DNA of 64,000 bases from an uncultured Eubacteriales bacterium. GTDB taxonomy: Bacteria; Bacillota; Clostridia; Christensenellales; Aristaeellaceae. The position numbers and the translations under genes were made by a program. How positions within the stretch are numbered: the stretch's first letter is position 1; each line of letters begins with the position of its first letter. The notes under the pieces were generated by a model. The model was not told the DNA's origin. It did not search any database and was given only the letters and a program-made list of their open reading frames with translations. The stretch spans positions 1-64,000 of the forward strand of contig CADCFG010000007.1 of assembly GCA_902800625.1 (NCBI GenBank). The letters run 5' to 3'. Positions 1-7,390 of this stretch are shown piece after piece.

Positions 1-1
1 G

Positions 2-658
2 AAGCAGACCCTGACCGCGGGCAGCAGCCTGCAGCTCACCACCACGCTGACCCCGTCCACGGCGCGGAACGACCTGACCTACAAGAGCAGCAAGAAGTCT
101 GTGGCCACCGTGGACGCCAACGGCAAGGTGACCGCCGTCAAGAAGGGCACGGCGAAGATCACCGTGACCAGCAAGAGCAACAAGAAGGCCAAGGCCACCA
201 TCACCATCAAGGTGACGAAGGCCGCGGGAGTCGCCCCCGATGTATCCACCTACATCGGCCAGAAGGCCAGCACCGTCAACAAGGTGTTCAAGCTGAAGGT
301 GAACACCAAGGACTGGAAGACCACCGTGCTGGAAGGTGACGGCATTGTCTTCCACACCAACGGCAGCGGCAGCAAGCTGGACAAGCTGGCCATCGCTGGC
401 GTCACCCTCTACAAGGCCAACGGCCGGAACTACAAGGGGCTGAGCGTCGGCATGAAATTTGCCGATGTAAATGCGAAGCTGGAAGCCATGGGCTGGAATG
501 CCGACGAGTATGATGAAGAGGTCTACGGAGAAAGCGGCGATGTTGAAGGCTACAGAAGGGAGTATTGGCGGGAGGATGGCGCCTATCAAACCTTCAGCGT
601 CGAGCGCAACGAGAGTGGCGCCGTCACGGAGCTGTCTTACTGGAACAACGGTATTTAG
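2..658 (+). CDS. BIG2-domain surface protein, C-terminal part (5' end outside window)
   Basis: The frame is open from the window edge, so the start lies upstream. The visible N-terminal part (to about residue 75) is a bacterial Ig-like group 2 domain: it reads YKSSKKSVATVDANGKVTAV, then a KGTAKITVTS strand, the usual signature of this fold. The remaining ~140 residues (from YIGQKASTVNKVFKLKV) form a separate domain I do not recognise, rich in charged residues and ending in YWNNGI. BIG2 domains are typical of secreted or surface-anchored proteins, so an extracellular location is likely. No membrane anchor or LPXTG is seen at the C-terminus. A terminator-like hairpin follows about 110 bases downstream. 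The domain call is firm; the function is unknown. Confidence 0.75.
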   Translation, partial: KQTLTAGSSLQLTTTLTPSTARNDLTYKSSKKSVATVDANGKVTAVKKGTAKITVTSKSNKKAKATITIKVTKAAGVAPDVSTYIGQKASTVNKVFKLKVNTKDWKTTVLEGDGIVFHTNGSGSKLDKLAIAGVTLYKANGRNYKGLSVGMKFADVNAKLEAMGWNADEYDEEVYGESGDVEGYRREYWREDGAYQTFSVERNESGAVTELSYWNNGI

Positions 659-1085
659 CGATTGAGCCATCCGATGATGAATGTGTCGCGGGAATGGTTC
701 CCTTGACACAAAGCGTCAACGGCAATGAATCGCCTGCCTGCACTGCCGCGCAGGCGCAACAAAAAGGGACTGCCCCAAACGGGCAGTCCCTTGAGTGTTT
801 TCTCAGTCCAGAGGTTTCATGGTCGGGAGCTCAAACCTCATAATCACGTAAACCTCCAAAAACCTCCAAAAGCCTTGTGTTTTGGGCATTTTAGAGAACT
901 ATGTGTCGAGGTAACTCTACACAAATCTACGCCTGACCTGTTGCACCTGGCCCACGCATTGGCTTAAATGGCTTAAGCCCTAATTCGGAAACAATCTTCA
1001 CTGTTTTACAAGTCGATCAGCGTCACTATACGCGACGTCATGTAATGCCGCTGGCTTAAACAATTTCGCCTGTTTTTACGAGGCT
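659..1085. other. gene-poor stretch after the BIG2 gene
   Basis: No convincing coding frame is seen. The stretch holds a terminator hairpin at 766-790, a short direct repeat (AACCTCCAAA twice near 848-868), and AT-richer sequence with the small palindrome GGCTTAAGCC near 970. Base composition is lower in GC than the flanking genes, and it leads directly into the recombinase remnant, so it probably belongs to the scar of an integrated element. No tRNA gene or clear attachment site is visible. Confidence 0.5.
766..800 (+). terminator. rho-independent terminator
   Basis: GGGACTGCCC (766-775) pairs perfectly with GGGCAGTCCC (781-790) around a 5-base loop, followed by a T-rich TTGAGTGTTTTCT tract. 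It would end transcription from the BIG2 gene. Confidence 0.75.
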
Positions 1086-1247
1086 TTATTGCTTTTTTGT
1101 GAAGAACGTCTCTAATCCATCAAACTCCGACTTTCGGAGTTCACGAGTTACATCTGCGTAGATATTCAGTGTCGTGGAGATGTCGGTATGGCCTAACGCA
1201 TCCTGAATGACCTTGACATTGACACCAGCTTGGTCTGTATGCAGGCG
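1086..1247 (-). pseudogene. C-terminal remnant of a tyrosine recombinase (integrase)
   Basis: On the minus strand, reading toward a TAA at 1086-1088, the frame gives AGVNVKVIQDALGHTDIS followed by TTLNIYADVTRELRKSEFDG and ends FFTKKQ. This is the C-terminal catalytic region of phage- or ICE-type tyrosine recombinases: the conserved ALGH box (second-half His) and the NIY tyrosine nucleophile are both present. Only about 53 residues survive. Upstream the frame meets a stop within ~10 codons and runs into a fragment of an unrelated adhesin gene on the other strand, so everything N-terminal, including the first catalytic Arg, has been lost. It is therefore non-functional but marks a former mobile element. 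Confidence 0.8.
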
Positions 1248-1995
1248 AAGACATTACCGCGGGTGGGACCGTGATTGTCTCTGCTGGAACATACCTGGCC
1301 AGCGCCGAAACAGATGTGACCGGCACCGCCTCCTTCAACCTTGATCTTCCGCTTATATCGATGAAGTGACCATCTTCCGTGAGTTCACCTTCATTGACAA
1401 GCCCACCGAGGTGGAAATTACCAAATCCATTCTGACTACGGGCGAAGAGCTGGAAGGCGCAAAGCTCCAGGTCACGGATTCCGAGGGGAATGTGGTGGAC
1501 AGCTGGACGTCTGAGAAGGAGCCGCACAAGATCACAGGGCTCGTGGTCGGGAAAACATATCAGCTGGTTGAGACGCTGCCGGCAGACGGGTACGTGACCG
1601 CGGAAACCATCGAGTTTACCATTGCGGACACCAGCGAAGTGCAGCCCATCGAGATGAAGGATGACATCACCAAGCTGAAGATTTCCAAGCAGGACATCGC
1701 AGGCAATGAGCTGGAAGGCGCGAAGCTGACCCTTTCCACGGAAAATGGCGAGGTCATCGAGACCTGGACTTCCGGCAAGGAGCCGCATTACATTGAAATG
1801 CTGCCCATTGGCAAATACAAGCTGCATGAGGAAAAAGTGGTATCAGCCAAAGCCAAATACGATGAAGCACTGGCACATGTCGAAGCCCTCAAGCGTGAGA
1901 AAGAACTGGCAAGTGTCAACAAGGATATTCAGGAAAAGCTGAAATCCAGCAAGCGTACCCCGGAAGAAATCATGGCATTCCTTGACGGGGAATAG
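1238..1995 (+). pseudogene. decayed SpaA/Cna-B-type surface adhesin fragment with internal deletion
   Basis: Two frames carry pieces of one kind of protein. From about 1238 the frame reads YAGEDITAGGTVIVSAGTYL then a FNLDLP strand and stops at 1367. A second frame, open from about 1352, reads YIDEVTIFREFTFIDKPTEV and continues with two repeats, each of the pattern KxxxxxGxELEGAKLxxxxxxGxVxxxWTSxKEPHxI. These are prealbumin-like (SpaA/Cna-B) repeats of pilins and collagen-binding adhesins. The segment that should join LDLP to YIDEV is missing, which implies a deletion plus frameshift. After residues KLHEE (near 1836) the sequence switches abruptly to a helical, charged ~50-residue tail ending MAFLDGE that does not fit the fold, so it is a second junction. 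No ribosome site precedes the GTG at 1366 and no signal peptide or anchor is left. Confidence 0.75.
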
Positions 1996-2003
1996 GGTAC
2001 AAA

Positions 2004-2044
2004 AATACACCAGCATTCATCCGAATGTTGGTGTATTCTTTTCT
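2004..2044 (+). terminator. rho-independent terminator
   Basis: AATACACCAGCATTC (2004-2018) pairs with GAATGTTGGTGTATT (2023-2037) with one G-U pair and a 4-base loop, followed by CTTTTCTC. It lies 9 bases after the stop of the adhesin fragment. Confidence 0.85.
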
Positions 2045-2049
2045 CAAAC

Positions 2050-2074
2050 AATTCTCAAAAGGTTTTTGAGAATT
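2050..2074. repeat. short AT-rich palindrome
   Basis: AATTCTCAAAA (2050-2060) and TTTTGAGAATT (2064-2074) are perfect 11-base inverted arms around GGT. It lies between the terminator and the next inverted repeat in the low-GC scar. It could be an operator or a leftover element end; nothing decides this. Confidence 0.5.
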
Positions 2075-2083
2075 TGTCCAAAC

Positions 2084-2130
2084 CACAATATATAGTATCT
2101 ATACAGTAGATAAAACCACTATATATTGTG
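2084..2130. repeat. 13-bp perfect inverted repeat
   Basis: CACAATATATAGT (2084-2096) is inverted perfectly as ACTATATATTGTG (2118-2130) with 21 bases between. It ends 3 bases from the lysS stop, so it may act as a weak terminator hairpin for lysS or be a recombination-site remnant of the vanished element. It is very AT-rich compared with the surrounding genes. Confidence 0.55.
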
Positions 2131-2133
2131 TAA

Positions 2134-3621
2134 TCAACCTTCCAGGGGCTTCATGGTCGGGAAGAGGAGCACATCGCGGATGGAATCGCTGTTGGTGAGC
2201 AGCATCACCAGGCGATCCACGCCGAAGCCCAGGCCGCCCGTGGGGGGCATGCCGTACTCCAGGGCGTTCACGTAGTCGTAATCCACCTGCGCGCCGCTGT
2301 TGGGGTCCAGGGCCTTGCGCTCGGCCACCTGCTTCTCGAAGCGCTCCCGCTGGTCCAGCGGGTCGTTCAGCTCGGAGAAGGCGTTGCCGAACTCGGTGGC
2401 GTTGATGAAGTACTCAAAGCGCTCGGTGAAGGCCGGGTCGTCGGGCTTGCGCTTGGCCAGGGGGCTGATCTCCACGGGATAGTCGTAGATGAAGGTGGGC
2501 TGGATCAGCTTGTCCTCCACGAAGGCGTCGAAGAACTCCGCCAGGATCGCGCCTTTGGTGGGCACCTCGGGCAGCTCCACGTGATGAGCCTTGGCGCAGG
2601 CGATGGCGTCCTCGTCGGTCTGCCAGTCGCCAAAATCCACGCCGCTGTACTTCTTCACGGCCTCGATCATCGTCAGCCGCTCCCAGTGGCCGATGTCGAT
2701 CTCGTGGCCCTGGTAGGGGATCACCAGGCCGCCGCACACCTTCCGGGTGACGGTCTTCATCATGTCCTCCACCAAATCCATCATGCCGTGGAAGTCGGTG
2801 TAGGCCTCGTACAGCTCGATGGTGGTAAATTCGGGGTTGTGCTTGGTGTCCATGCCCTCGTTGCGGAAGATGCGGCCCACCTCGTAGACCCGGTCCAACC
2901 CGCCCACGATCAGGCGCTTCAGGTAAAGCTCCGTCTCGATGCGCAGCACCATGTCCATGTCCAGGGTGTTGTGGTGGGTGTAGAAGGGCTTGGCCGCCGC
3001 GCCGATCTCAAAGGGCGTGAGGATGGGGGTGTCCACCTCCAGGTAGCCCCGGCCGTCCAGGAAGGCGCGCAGCTCGCGCAGGATCAGGCTGCGCTTGATG
3101 AACGTGTCCTTCACCTCGGGGTTTACGATCAGGTCCACATAGCGCTGGCGATAGCGGGTGTCGGTATCGGTCAGCCCGTGGAACTTCTCCGGCAGGGGAT
3201 GCAGGCTCTTGGTGAGCAGCTCCAGCTTTTCCGTGTGCACGGAGATTTCGCCAGTCTTGGTCTTGAACACGCGGCCCTGAACGCCGATGATGTCGCCGAT
3301 GTCCAGCGCCTTGAAGTCCTTGTACGGCTCCTCGCCCACGTCGTCGCGCTTGACATAGATCTGCATGGTGCCGTCCGGGTCCTGGATGCGGGCGAAGCTG
3401 GCCTTGCCCATGATGTGCTTGCCCAATATGCGGCCGGCGATGCGCACGGTCTGGTCCTCCAGGGCATCGTAGCCCTCGCGGATCTGGCCGGAGGTGTGGG
3501 TGCGGTCATAGGTGGTGATCTCGTAGGGGTTGCGGCCCTGCTCGATCAGCGCGTTCAGCTTGTTCAGGCGAATGGTGTCCTGTTCGGTAAACCCATCGGG
3601 AACCTGGTAGACGTGGGCCAT
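2134..3621 (-). CDS. lysS: lysyl-tRNA synthetase, class II
   Basis: Charges tRNA-Lys with lysine in the cytoplasm. The 495-residue length matches class II LysRS. An N-terminal OB-fold anticodon-binding domain (about residues 55-145, with VRIAGRILGKHIMGKASFAR) precedes the class II catalytic core. Motif 2 is visible as FRNEGMDTKHNPEFTTIELY and motif 3 as PPTGGLGFGVDRLVMLLTN near the C-terminus. The start MAHVYQV is preceded by a GGAGAGGAG-like ribosome site. It lies 153 bases downstream of greA on the same strand with no clear promoter of its own, and the greA-lysS pairing is common in Bacillota, so both are probably transcribed from the greA promoter. Confidence 0.97.
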   Translation of the reverse strand: MAHVYQVPDGFTEQDTIRLNKLNALIEQGRNPYEITTYDRTHTSGQIREGYDALEDQTVRIAGRILGKHIMGKASFARIQDPDGTMQIYVKRDDVGEEPYKDFKALDIGDIIGVQGRVFKTKTGEISVHTEKLELLTKSLHPLPEKFHGLTDTDTRYRQRYVDLIVNPEVKDTFIKRSLILRELRAFLDGRGYLEVDTPILTPFEIGAAAKPFYTHHNTLDMDMVLRIETELYLKRLIVGGLDRVYEVGRIFRNEGMDTKHNPEFTTIELYEAYTDFHGMMDLVEDMMKTVTRKVCGGLVIPYQGHEIDIGHWERLTMIEAVKKYSGVDFGDWQTDEDAIACAKAHHVELPEVPTKGAILAEFFDAFVEDKLIQPTFIYDYPVEISPLAKRKPDDPAFTERFEYFINATEFGNAFSELNDPLDQRERFEKQVAERKALDPNSGAQVDYDYVNALEYGMPPTGGLGFGVDRLVMLLTNSDSIRDVLLFPTMKPLEG

Positions 3622-3664
3622 GTCGATGTGCTCCTCTCCGAATGTATGGAATGAATAGGGAATC

Positions 3665-3742
3665 TGCAGGGATGCCGTTTCGGCGTGCGCCCTGTACGAA
3701 ACGCATCGTACTTCCCGGCGTGCGGCGCAACGCCGCCCTGCA
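3665..3742. repeat. intergenic palindromic element between greA and lysS
   Basis: TGCAGGG (3665-3671) is inverted as CCCTGCA (3736-3742). Inside it GTACGA and TCGTAC form a second hairpin, with repeated CGGCGTGCG segments on either side. It resembles a degenerate version of the larger element at 36471-36589. It would sit in the greA-lysS transcript. Confidence 0.45.
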
Positions 3743-3774
3743 CTGCGCGGATTGCTTTTTCCGGCGGTTGCCGA

Positions 3775-4269
3775 TCAGCGCTTGCGGATGGACAGCACCT
3801 TCAGCTTGACGATGCCGCCGGGGGTGTTGGCCTCGACGATGTCGCCCACCTTGGCGCCGGTGCCCTTGCCGTCGGTGTCGCACAGGGCGATGCCGATGGG
3901 GGATTCGTTGGAGATGAACAGCTTCGCCGGGTCGGCCTCGGTGAAGCCCACCAGGGTGTACTCGTCCTCCTCGTCATACTCCATGTCCAGCACGCGCACG
4001 ACGGTGCCCAGGGCGGCGGTGGTGGTGTCCACCACGCTGTCGTCCACGAAGGTGGCGGTGCGCAGCTCGGCTTCAATGCGGGCGATGTTGCCGTAGACCT
4101 CGGCCTCCTTGGCCTTGGCGGCGTCATACTCGGCGTTCTCGCTGAGATCGCCGAAGCCGCGGGCCACCTGGATCTCCTCGGCCACGCGCTTCTTTTCCTC
4201 GTTCAGTGCGGCCAGCTGTTCTTCCAGCTTCTTCTTATCTGTAAATGTGAGAATCCGACTGTCTGCCAT
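3775..4269 (-). CDS. greA: transcription elongation factor GreA
   Basis: GreA binds the secondary channel of RNA polymerase and stimulates cleavage of backtracked RNA. The 164-residue protein has the expected two parts: an N-terminal antiparallel coiled coil (residues 1-75, rich in Glu and Lys) and a C-terminal FKBP-like domain. The acidic tip that reaches the active site is seen in ARGFGDLSENAEYDAAK. The C-terminus ENTPGGIVKLKVLSI-type ending is typical. A GGAGG ribosome site lies just before the ATG. A near-consensus promoter and a long 5' stem-loop precede it. It is the first gene of the greA-lysS unit. Confidence 0.96.
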   Translation of the reverse strand: MADSRILTFTDKKKLEEQLAALNEEKKRVAEEIQVARGFGDLSENAEYDAAKAKEAEVYGNIARIEAELRTATFVDDSVVDTTTAALGTVVRVLDMEYDEEDEYTLVGFTEADPAKLFISNESPIGIALCDTDGKGTGAKVGDIVEANTPGGIVKLKVLSIRKR

Positions 4270-4324
4270 GATGATATGCCTCCTGGGTTTGTCCTCTTGC
4301 GGGGTGTTCGATATACGAATTTAG

Positions 4325-4373
4325 CCGAATAAAAAGACCCTGCCGCCCATCGCGACAGTGTCTGCTTATTCGG
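4325..4373 (-). promoter_or_regulatory. 5'-terminal stem-loop in the greA leader
   Basis: CCGAATAA (4366-4373 read on the minus strand) pairs with TTATTCGG (4325-4332). Inside, AGAC/GTCT and CTG/CAG continue the stem. The predicted transcription start, about 7 bases after the -10 box, places the stem at or within a few bases of the mRNA 5' end. No T-run follows, so it is more likely a stabilising 5' hairpin or protein/RNA-binding site than a terminator. Confidence 0.5.
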
Positions 4374-4382
4374 ACCTTGGCT

Positions 4383-4411
4383 ATTATACATCAACCCGGC
4401 GGGGTTGTCAA
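4383..4411 (-). promoter_or_regulatory. promoter of greA-lysS
   Basis: On the minus strand TTGACA (4406-4411) and TATAAT (4383-4388) are both perfect consensus boxes, separated by exactly 17 bases. This is a strong housekeeping sigma-factor promoter. Confidence 0.9.
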
Positions 4412-4546
4412 CGGGGAAAAGGCGCGTTTTTTCACGATATTAATATGTAAGGGCGGTATGGGCGCAAGGGATGACACGAATCGCAACAAATAGCGTGAAT
4501 GTCAATATATTGTCACATTTTAGCCCCGCTTTGCGGGAGTTTGCGG

Positions 4547-4575
4547 TTGCAGAATACGCCTGTGAACGGTATAAT
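4547..4575 (+). promoter_or_regulatory. promoter of the LCP gene
   Basis: TTGCAG (4547-4552), 17 bases, TATAAT (4570-4575). It lies about 54 bases before the TTG start at 4629. The whole 4270-4628 gap holds only this promoter and the divergent greA promoter with its leader hairpin. Confidence 0.8.
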
Positions 4576-4628
4576 GACAAAATGTAATCGTGTGTTTTTA
4601 TACCATTCAGGAAGGCAGGTACACTCAA

Positions 4629-6026
4629 TTGGCCAGCAGATATCCATCGGATTATGACAACCGCGGCCGCGTGGAGCCGGGCATCAGCCGCTCCGGCCGG
4701 TCTGGTTCCGCGCCCCGCAGCGGCTCCGCTTCCAGGAGCTCCGCCCCCAGGACCGGCGCGTCCCGCAGCGGCTCCAGCCGCCAGGGCTATTCCAGCGCCC
4801 GGCCGTCCGGCCAGCGCTCCGCCCAGAGGCCGCCTCAGCGCTCCTCCGGTTCCCAGAGCCGCCGCCCCAGCGGCAGCCGACGCAAGCAGCCCAACCGCGG
4901 CCCGCAGATCATCGCGGCGCTGGCCGTGGTGCTGCTGATCGCGCTGGTGCTGATCATCGCCAAGCCCTTCGGCCGCCACAAGGGCGATCCGGTGACGGAC
5001 GGCTCCGTCCAGCCGGCGTCCAACCCGGTGGTCCAGGTCACCCTGCCGCCCGAGATTGCGGCGGCGGACGACGGCACGGAGAGCGCGCCGCAGTACGGCA
5101 GCCTCCAGGAACAGCTGGCGGACTCCGATGCCGAGATGCAGAGCCTGTCCGCCGAGGAGATGGCCACCGTCAGCGACCTGCGCATCAACACCAGCCTGCC
5201 CGAGGATTGGATGAACGTGCTGCTGCTGGGAACGGACGAGCGCACCCTCAGCGACAGCGCCCGCACCGACGCCATCATGATCTGCTCCATCAACCGCAAG
5301 ACCGGCGAGGTGAAGCTGTCCTCCATCATGCGCGACCTGGCCATTGAGTTCACCGATATCGGCAAGTACAACGGCACCTATGGCATCAACGCCGCCAACT
5401 ACTTTGGCGGCCCGAAGCTGGCCATGCGCACGGTAAACGAGAAGTTCAACATGAACTGCCAGTACTACGTGATGGTCAACTTCTTCGGCTTCGGCAAGAT
5501 CGCCCAGCGCCTGGGCGGCATCGAGGTGGACATCACCGAGCAGGAGATGAACATCATCAACCACGACATTGTCAGTCAGTTCAAGATGGCCTATCGCTCG
5601 GGCGTCACCGACTTCGACCCGGAGCAGGTGTTCGTGGAGAGCTACGGCGAGAACGTGCACCTGAACGGCAACCAGACCCTGGCCTATGCCCGCATCCGCC
5701 ATCTGGACGGCGGCGACTACATGCGCACAACCCGCCAGCAGACCGTGCTGAACAAGCTGCTGAAGAAGGCCAAGAACCTGAGCGCGCTGGAGATCACCAC
5801 CCTGGCCACCGAGATGATCGGCCAGGTGAAGACCAACCTGCCGCTGAACGACATTGCCAGCCTGGCCATGTTGGTGGTGGGCAACGGCATATCCTCCGAT
5901 ATCAAGACTTTCCGCATTCCCGTGCAGGGAACCTATAAGGAGGAGAACCGCAACAACAACAGCCTGCTCTATGACTGCGATTTCGCGGCCAACGCCACCA
6001 AGCTGTACGACTTTATCTACTATTGA
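4629..6026 (+). CDS. LytR-CpsA-Psr (LCP) family cell wall protein
   Basis: LCP proteins attach wall teichoic acid or capsule-type polymers from lipid carriers to peptidoglycan outside the membrane. I chose TTG at 4629 because an AGGAAGGCAGG ribosome site precedes it; a GTG at 4590 in the same frame has none. The cytoplasmic N-terminus (about 85 residues) is almost entirely Ser, Arg, Gly and Pro. A single membrane segment, AALAVVLLIALVLIIA, follows. The LCP domain shows TDERTLSDSARTDAIMI, the arginine-bearing SSIMRDLAIE, and near the end ARIRHLDGGDYMRTTRQQTV. It stands alone between its own promoter and a terminator. Its likely substrate is the polymer made by the envelope operon at 22420-29318, which is an inference. 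Confidence 0.92.
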   Translation: MASRYPSDYDNRGRVEPGISRSGRSGSAPRSGSASRSSAPRTGASRSGSSRQGYSSARPSGQRSAQRPPQRSSGSQSRRPSGSRRKQPNRGPQIIAALAVVLLIALVLIIAKPFGRHKGDPVTDGSVQPASNPVVQVTLPPEIAAADDGTESAPQYGSLQEQLADSDAEMQSLSAEEMATVSDLRINTSLPEDWMNVLLLGTDERTLSDSARTDAIMICSINRKTGEVKLSSIMRDLAIEFTDIGKYNGTYGINAANYFGGPKLAMRTVNEKFNMNCQYYVMVNFFGFGKIAQRLGGIEVDITEQEMNIINHDIVSQFKMAYRSGVTDFDPEQVFVESYGENVHLNGNQTLAYARIRHLDGGDYMRTTRQQTVLNKLLKKAKNLSALEITTLATEMIGQVKTNLPLNDIASLAMLVVGNGISSDIKTFRIPVQGTYKEENRNNNSLLYDCDFAANATKLYDFIYY

Positions 6027-6055
6027 TCGATTCCCGGAACATTGACGCTTCTTTC

Positions 6056-6090
6056 GGCGGGTCGCCTTGCGCAGGCGGCCCGCCGATTAT
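6056..6090 (+). terminator. rho-independent terminator after the LCP gene
   Basis: GGCGGGTCGCC (6056-6066) pairs with GGCGGCCCGCC (6074-6084) with one imperfect pair, then GATTATTGT. The T-run is short, so termination may be incomplete. Confidence 0.6.
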
Positions 6091-6102
6091 TGTGCGCCGC
6101 AA

Positions 6103-6131
6103 TTGAATCCGTGGGACAACTGTGGTATAAT
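6103..6131 (+). promoter_or_regulatory. promoter of the ATP-grasp gene
   Basis: TTGAAT (6103-6108), 17 bases, TATAAT (6126-6131), followed after 6 bases by a GGAGG ribosome site and the ATG at 6150. Confidence 0.75.
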
Positions 6132-6149
6132 TACAATGGAGGTTGATGT

Positions 6150-7334
6150 ATGCATACCAACGATAACCGCCCGTCGGATCTGCGGGGCGTGCGGGTGCTG
6201 CTGGTGGAGGGCTTTGCCCGCCAGACCATGGCGATGATGCCCGCGCTGAAGGCCCTGGGCTGCCATCTGACCACCTACAACGCCAGCCGCCTGGACGTGG
6301 GCTATGCCTCGAGATACCCGGACGTGAAGCTGCTGAAATTCTGGGACCGGGAGGATGCCGACGCCTCCTTTTCCGCGCTGATGGAAGTGCTGCGTGCGGA
6401 CAGGTACGACGTGGTGATCCCCATGACGGATTTCTCCGCCACGCTGCTGTCCGAGCACATTGAGGAGGTGCGGCCCCTGGCCTGGCCGGCGGTGAACGAG
6501 CCGGAGGTGTTCCGGCGCGCCATCGACAAGCAGGAGACCATGCGCGCCTGCGAGGAAGCCGGCGTGCCCTGCCCGCGCACCCTCTATGACATGACGAGCG
6601 CCGATGACATCCTGTCCGCGGGCATGGTCTTCCCGTTCGTCATCAAGCCCCGGGTGAGCTACGGCGCCATCGGCTTTCACGTGATCCGGGACGAGGAGCA
6701 GCTGCGGCGCGTGTTCGACGGTGCCGTCCGGCGCTTCGGGCCCATGGTGGTGCAGGACTACGTGCCCCAGACGGCCATCCAGTACCAGTGCGAGGTGTTC
6801 CTGGACGGGGAGGGCCGGGCGAAGAGCGCCTGCGTGTTCGACAAGGCCCGGTGGTATCCCGTGAACGGCGGCAGCAACTGCTGCGCCACCAGCGTGCACC
6901 GGCCCGACATCGCCGAAAACTGCGTGCGGCTTCTGCAGCACATGGGCTGGCGGGGCTATGGCGACGTGGACCTGATCGAGGACCCCCGGGACGGCGTCTG
7001 CCGGGTGCTGGAGGTCAATCCCCGCATCACCGCCGGCGTGAAGATCTGCCTGGCGGCCGGGGTGGACTTCGCCCGCCAGATCGTGGAGCTGGGCACGGGG
7101 CGGCCCGTGACCGAATACTCCGATTATCGCGCGGGCGTGCGACTGCGCTATATGCACACGGACCTGCTGTGGTTCCTGCAGTCGCCCAACCGGTTCAAAA
7201 CGAAGCCCAGCTGGTTCGACTTCCGCCACACCACCGACCAGGTTTTCAATCCCCGCGACCCCTGGCCGTGGGTCACCTATACCATCCAGGGCCTGCGCAA
7301 GCGCAAGGCGGAGATGGAGAAGCGGAAGCAGTAG
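6150..7334 (+). CDS. ATP-grasp domain protein (carboxylate-amine ligase-like)
   Basis: ATP-grasp enzymes join a carboxylate to an amine or thiol via an acyl-phosphate. The N-terminal ~115 residues look like a Rossmann-type preATP-grasp domain (RGVRVLLVEGFARQTMAMMP). The ATP-grasp fold follows: DKQETMRACEEAGVPCPRTL opens it, then FPFVIKPRVSYGAIGFHVI with the ATP-binding lysine, VVQDYVPQ, and the metal-binding VLEVNPRITAGVKI. It resembles CarB/PylC-like ligases found in polysaccharide or natural-product clusters. A family 2 glycosyltransferase starts 56 bases downstream on the same strand, which suggests a sugar or polymer modification role, but the substrate cannot be told. Confidence 0.8.
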   Translation: MHTNDNRPSDLRGVRVLLVEGFARQTMAMMPALKALGCHLTTYNASRLDVGYASRYPDVKLLKFWDREDADASFSALMEVLRADRYDVVIPMTDFSATLLSEHIEEVRPLAWPAVNEPEVFRRAIDKQETMRACEEAGVPCPRTLYDMTSADDILSAGMVFPFVIKPRVSYGAIGFHVIRDEEQLRRVFDGAVRRFGPMVVQDYVPQTAIQYQCEVFLDGEGRAKSACVFDKARWYPVNGGSNCCATSVHRPDIAENCVRLLQHMGWRGYGDVDLIEDPRDGVCRVLEVNPRITAGVKICLAAGVDFARQIVELGTGRPVTEYSDYRAGVRLRYMHTDLLWFLQSPNRFKTKPSWFDFRHTTDQVFNPRDPWPWVTYTIQGLRKRKAEMEKRKQ

Positions 7335-7390
7335 CTTTCATGGATTCCATGCAGTCAAGCCCAACGCCCCTCCGAAAGGAAGTGTCGCCC

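Noticed and set aside
940..1080. tRNA gene serving as attachment site for the lost element
   Set aside because: No cloverleaf or GTTC-type T-loop could be drawn.
1366..1995. A functional 209-residue surface protein starting with GTG at 1366
   Set aside because: No ribosome site, no signal peptide, no anchor, and the preceding frame carries the missing first half of the same fold.
6788..7390. Long N-terminal extension of the GT2 gene
   Set aside because: It overlaps the ATP-grasp gene in another frame, is Arg/Gly/Pro-rich and lacks a ribosome site; the canonical GT2 N-terminus begins at 7391.
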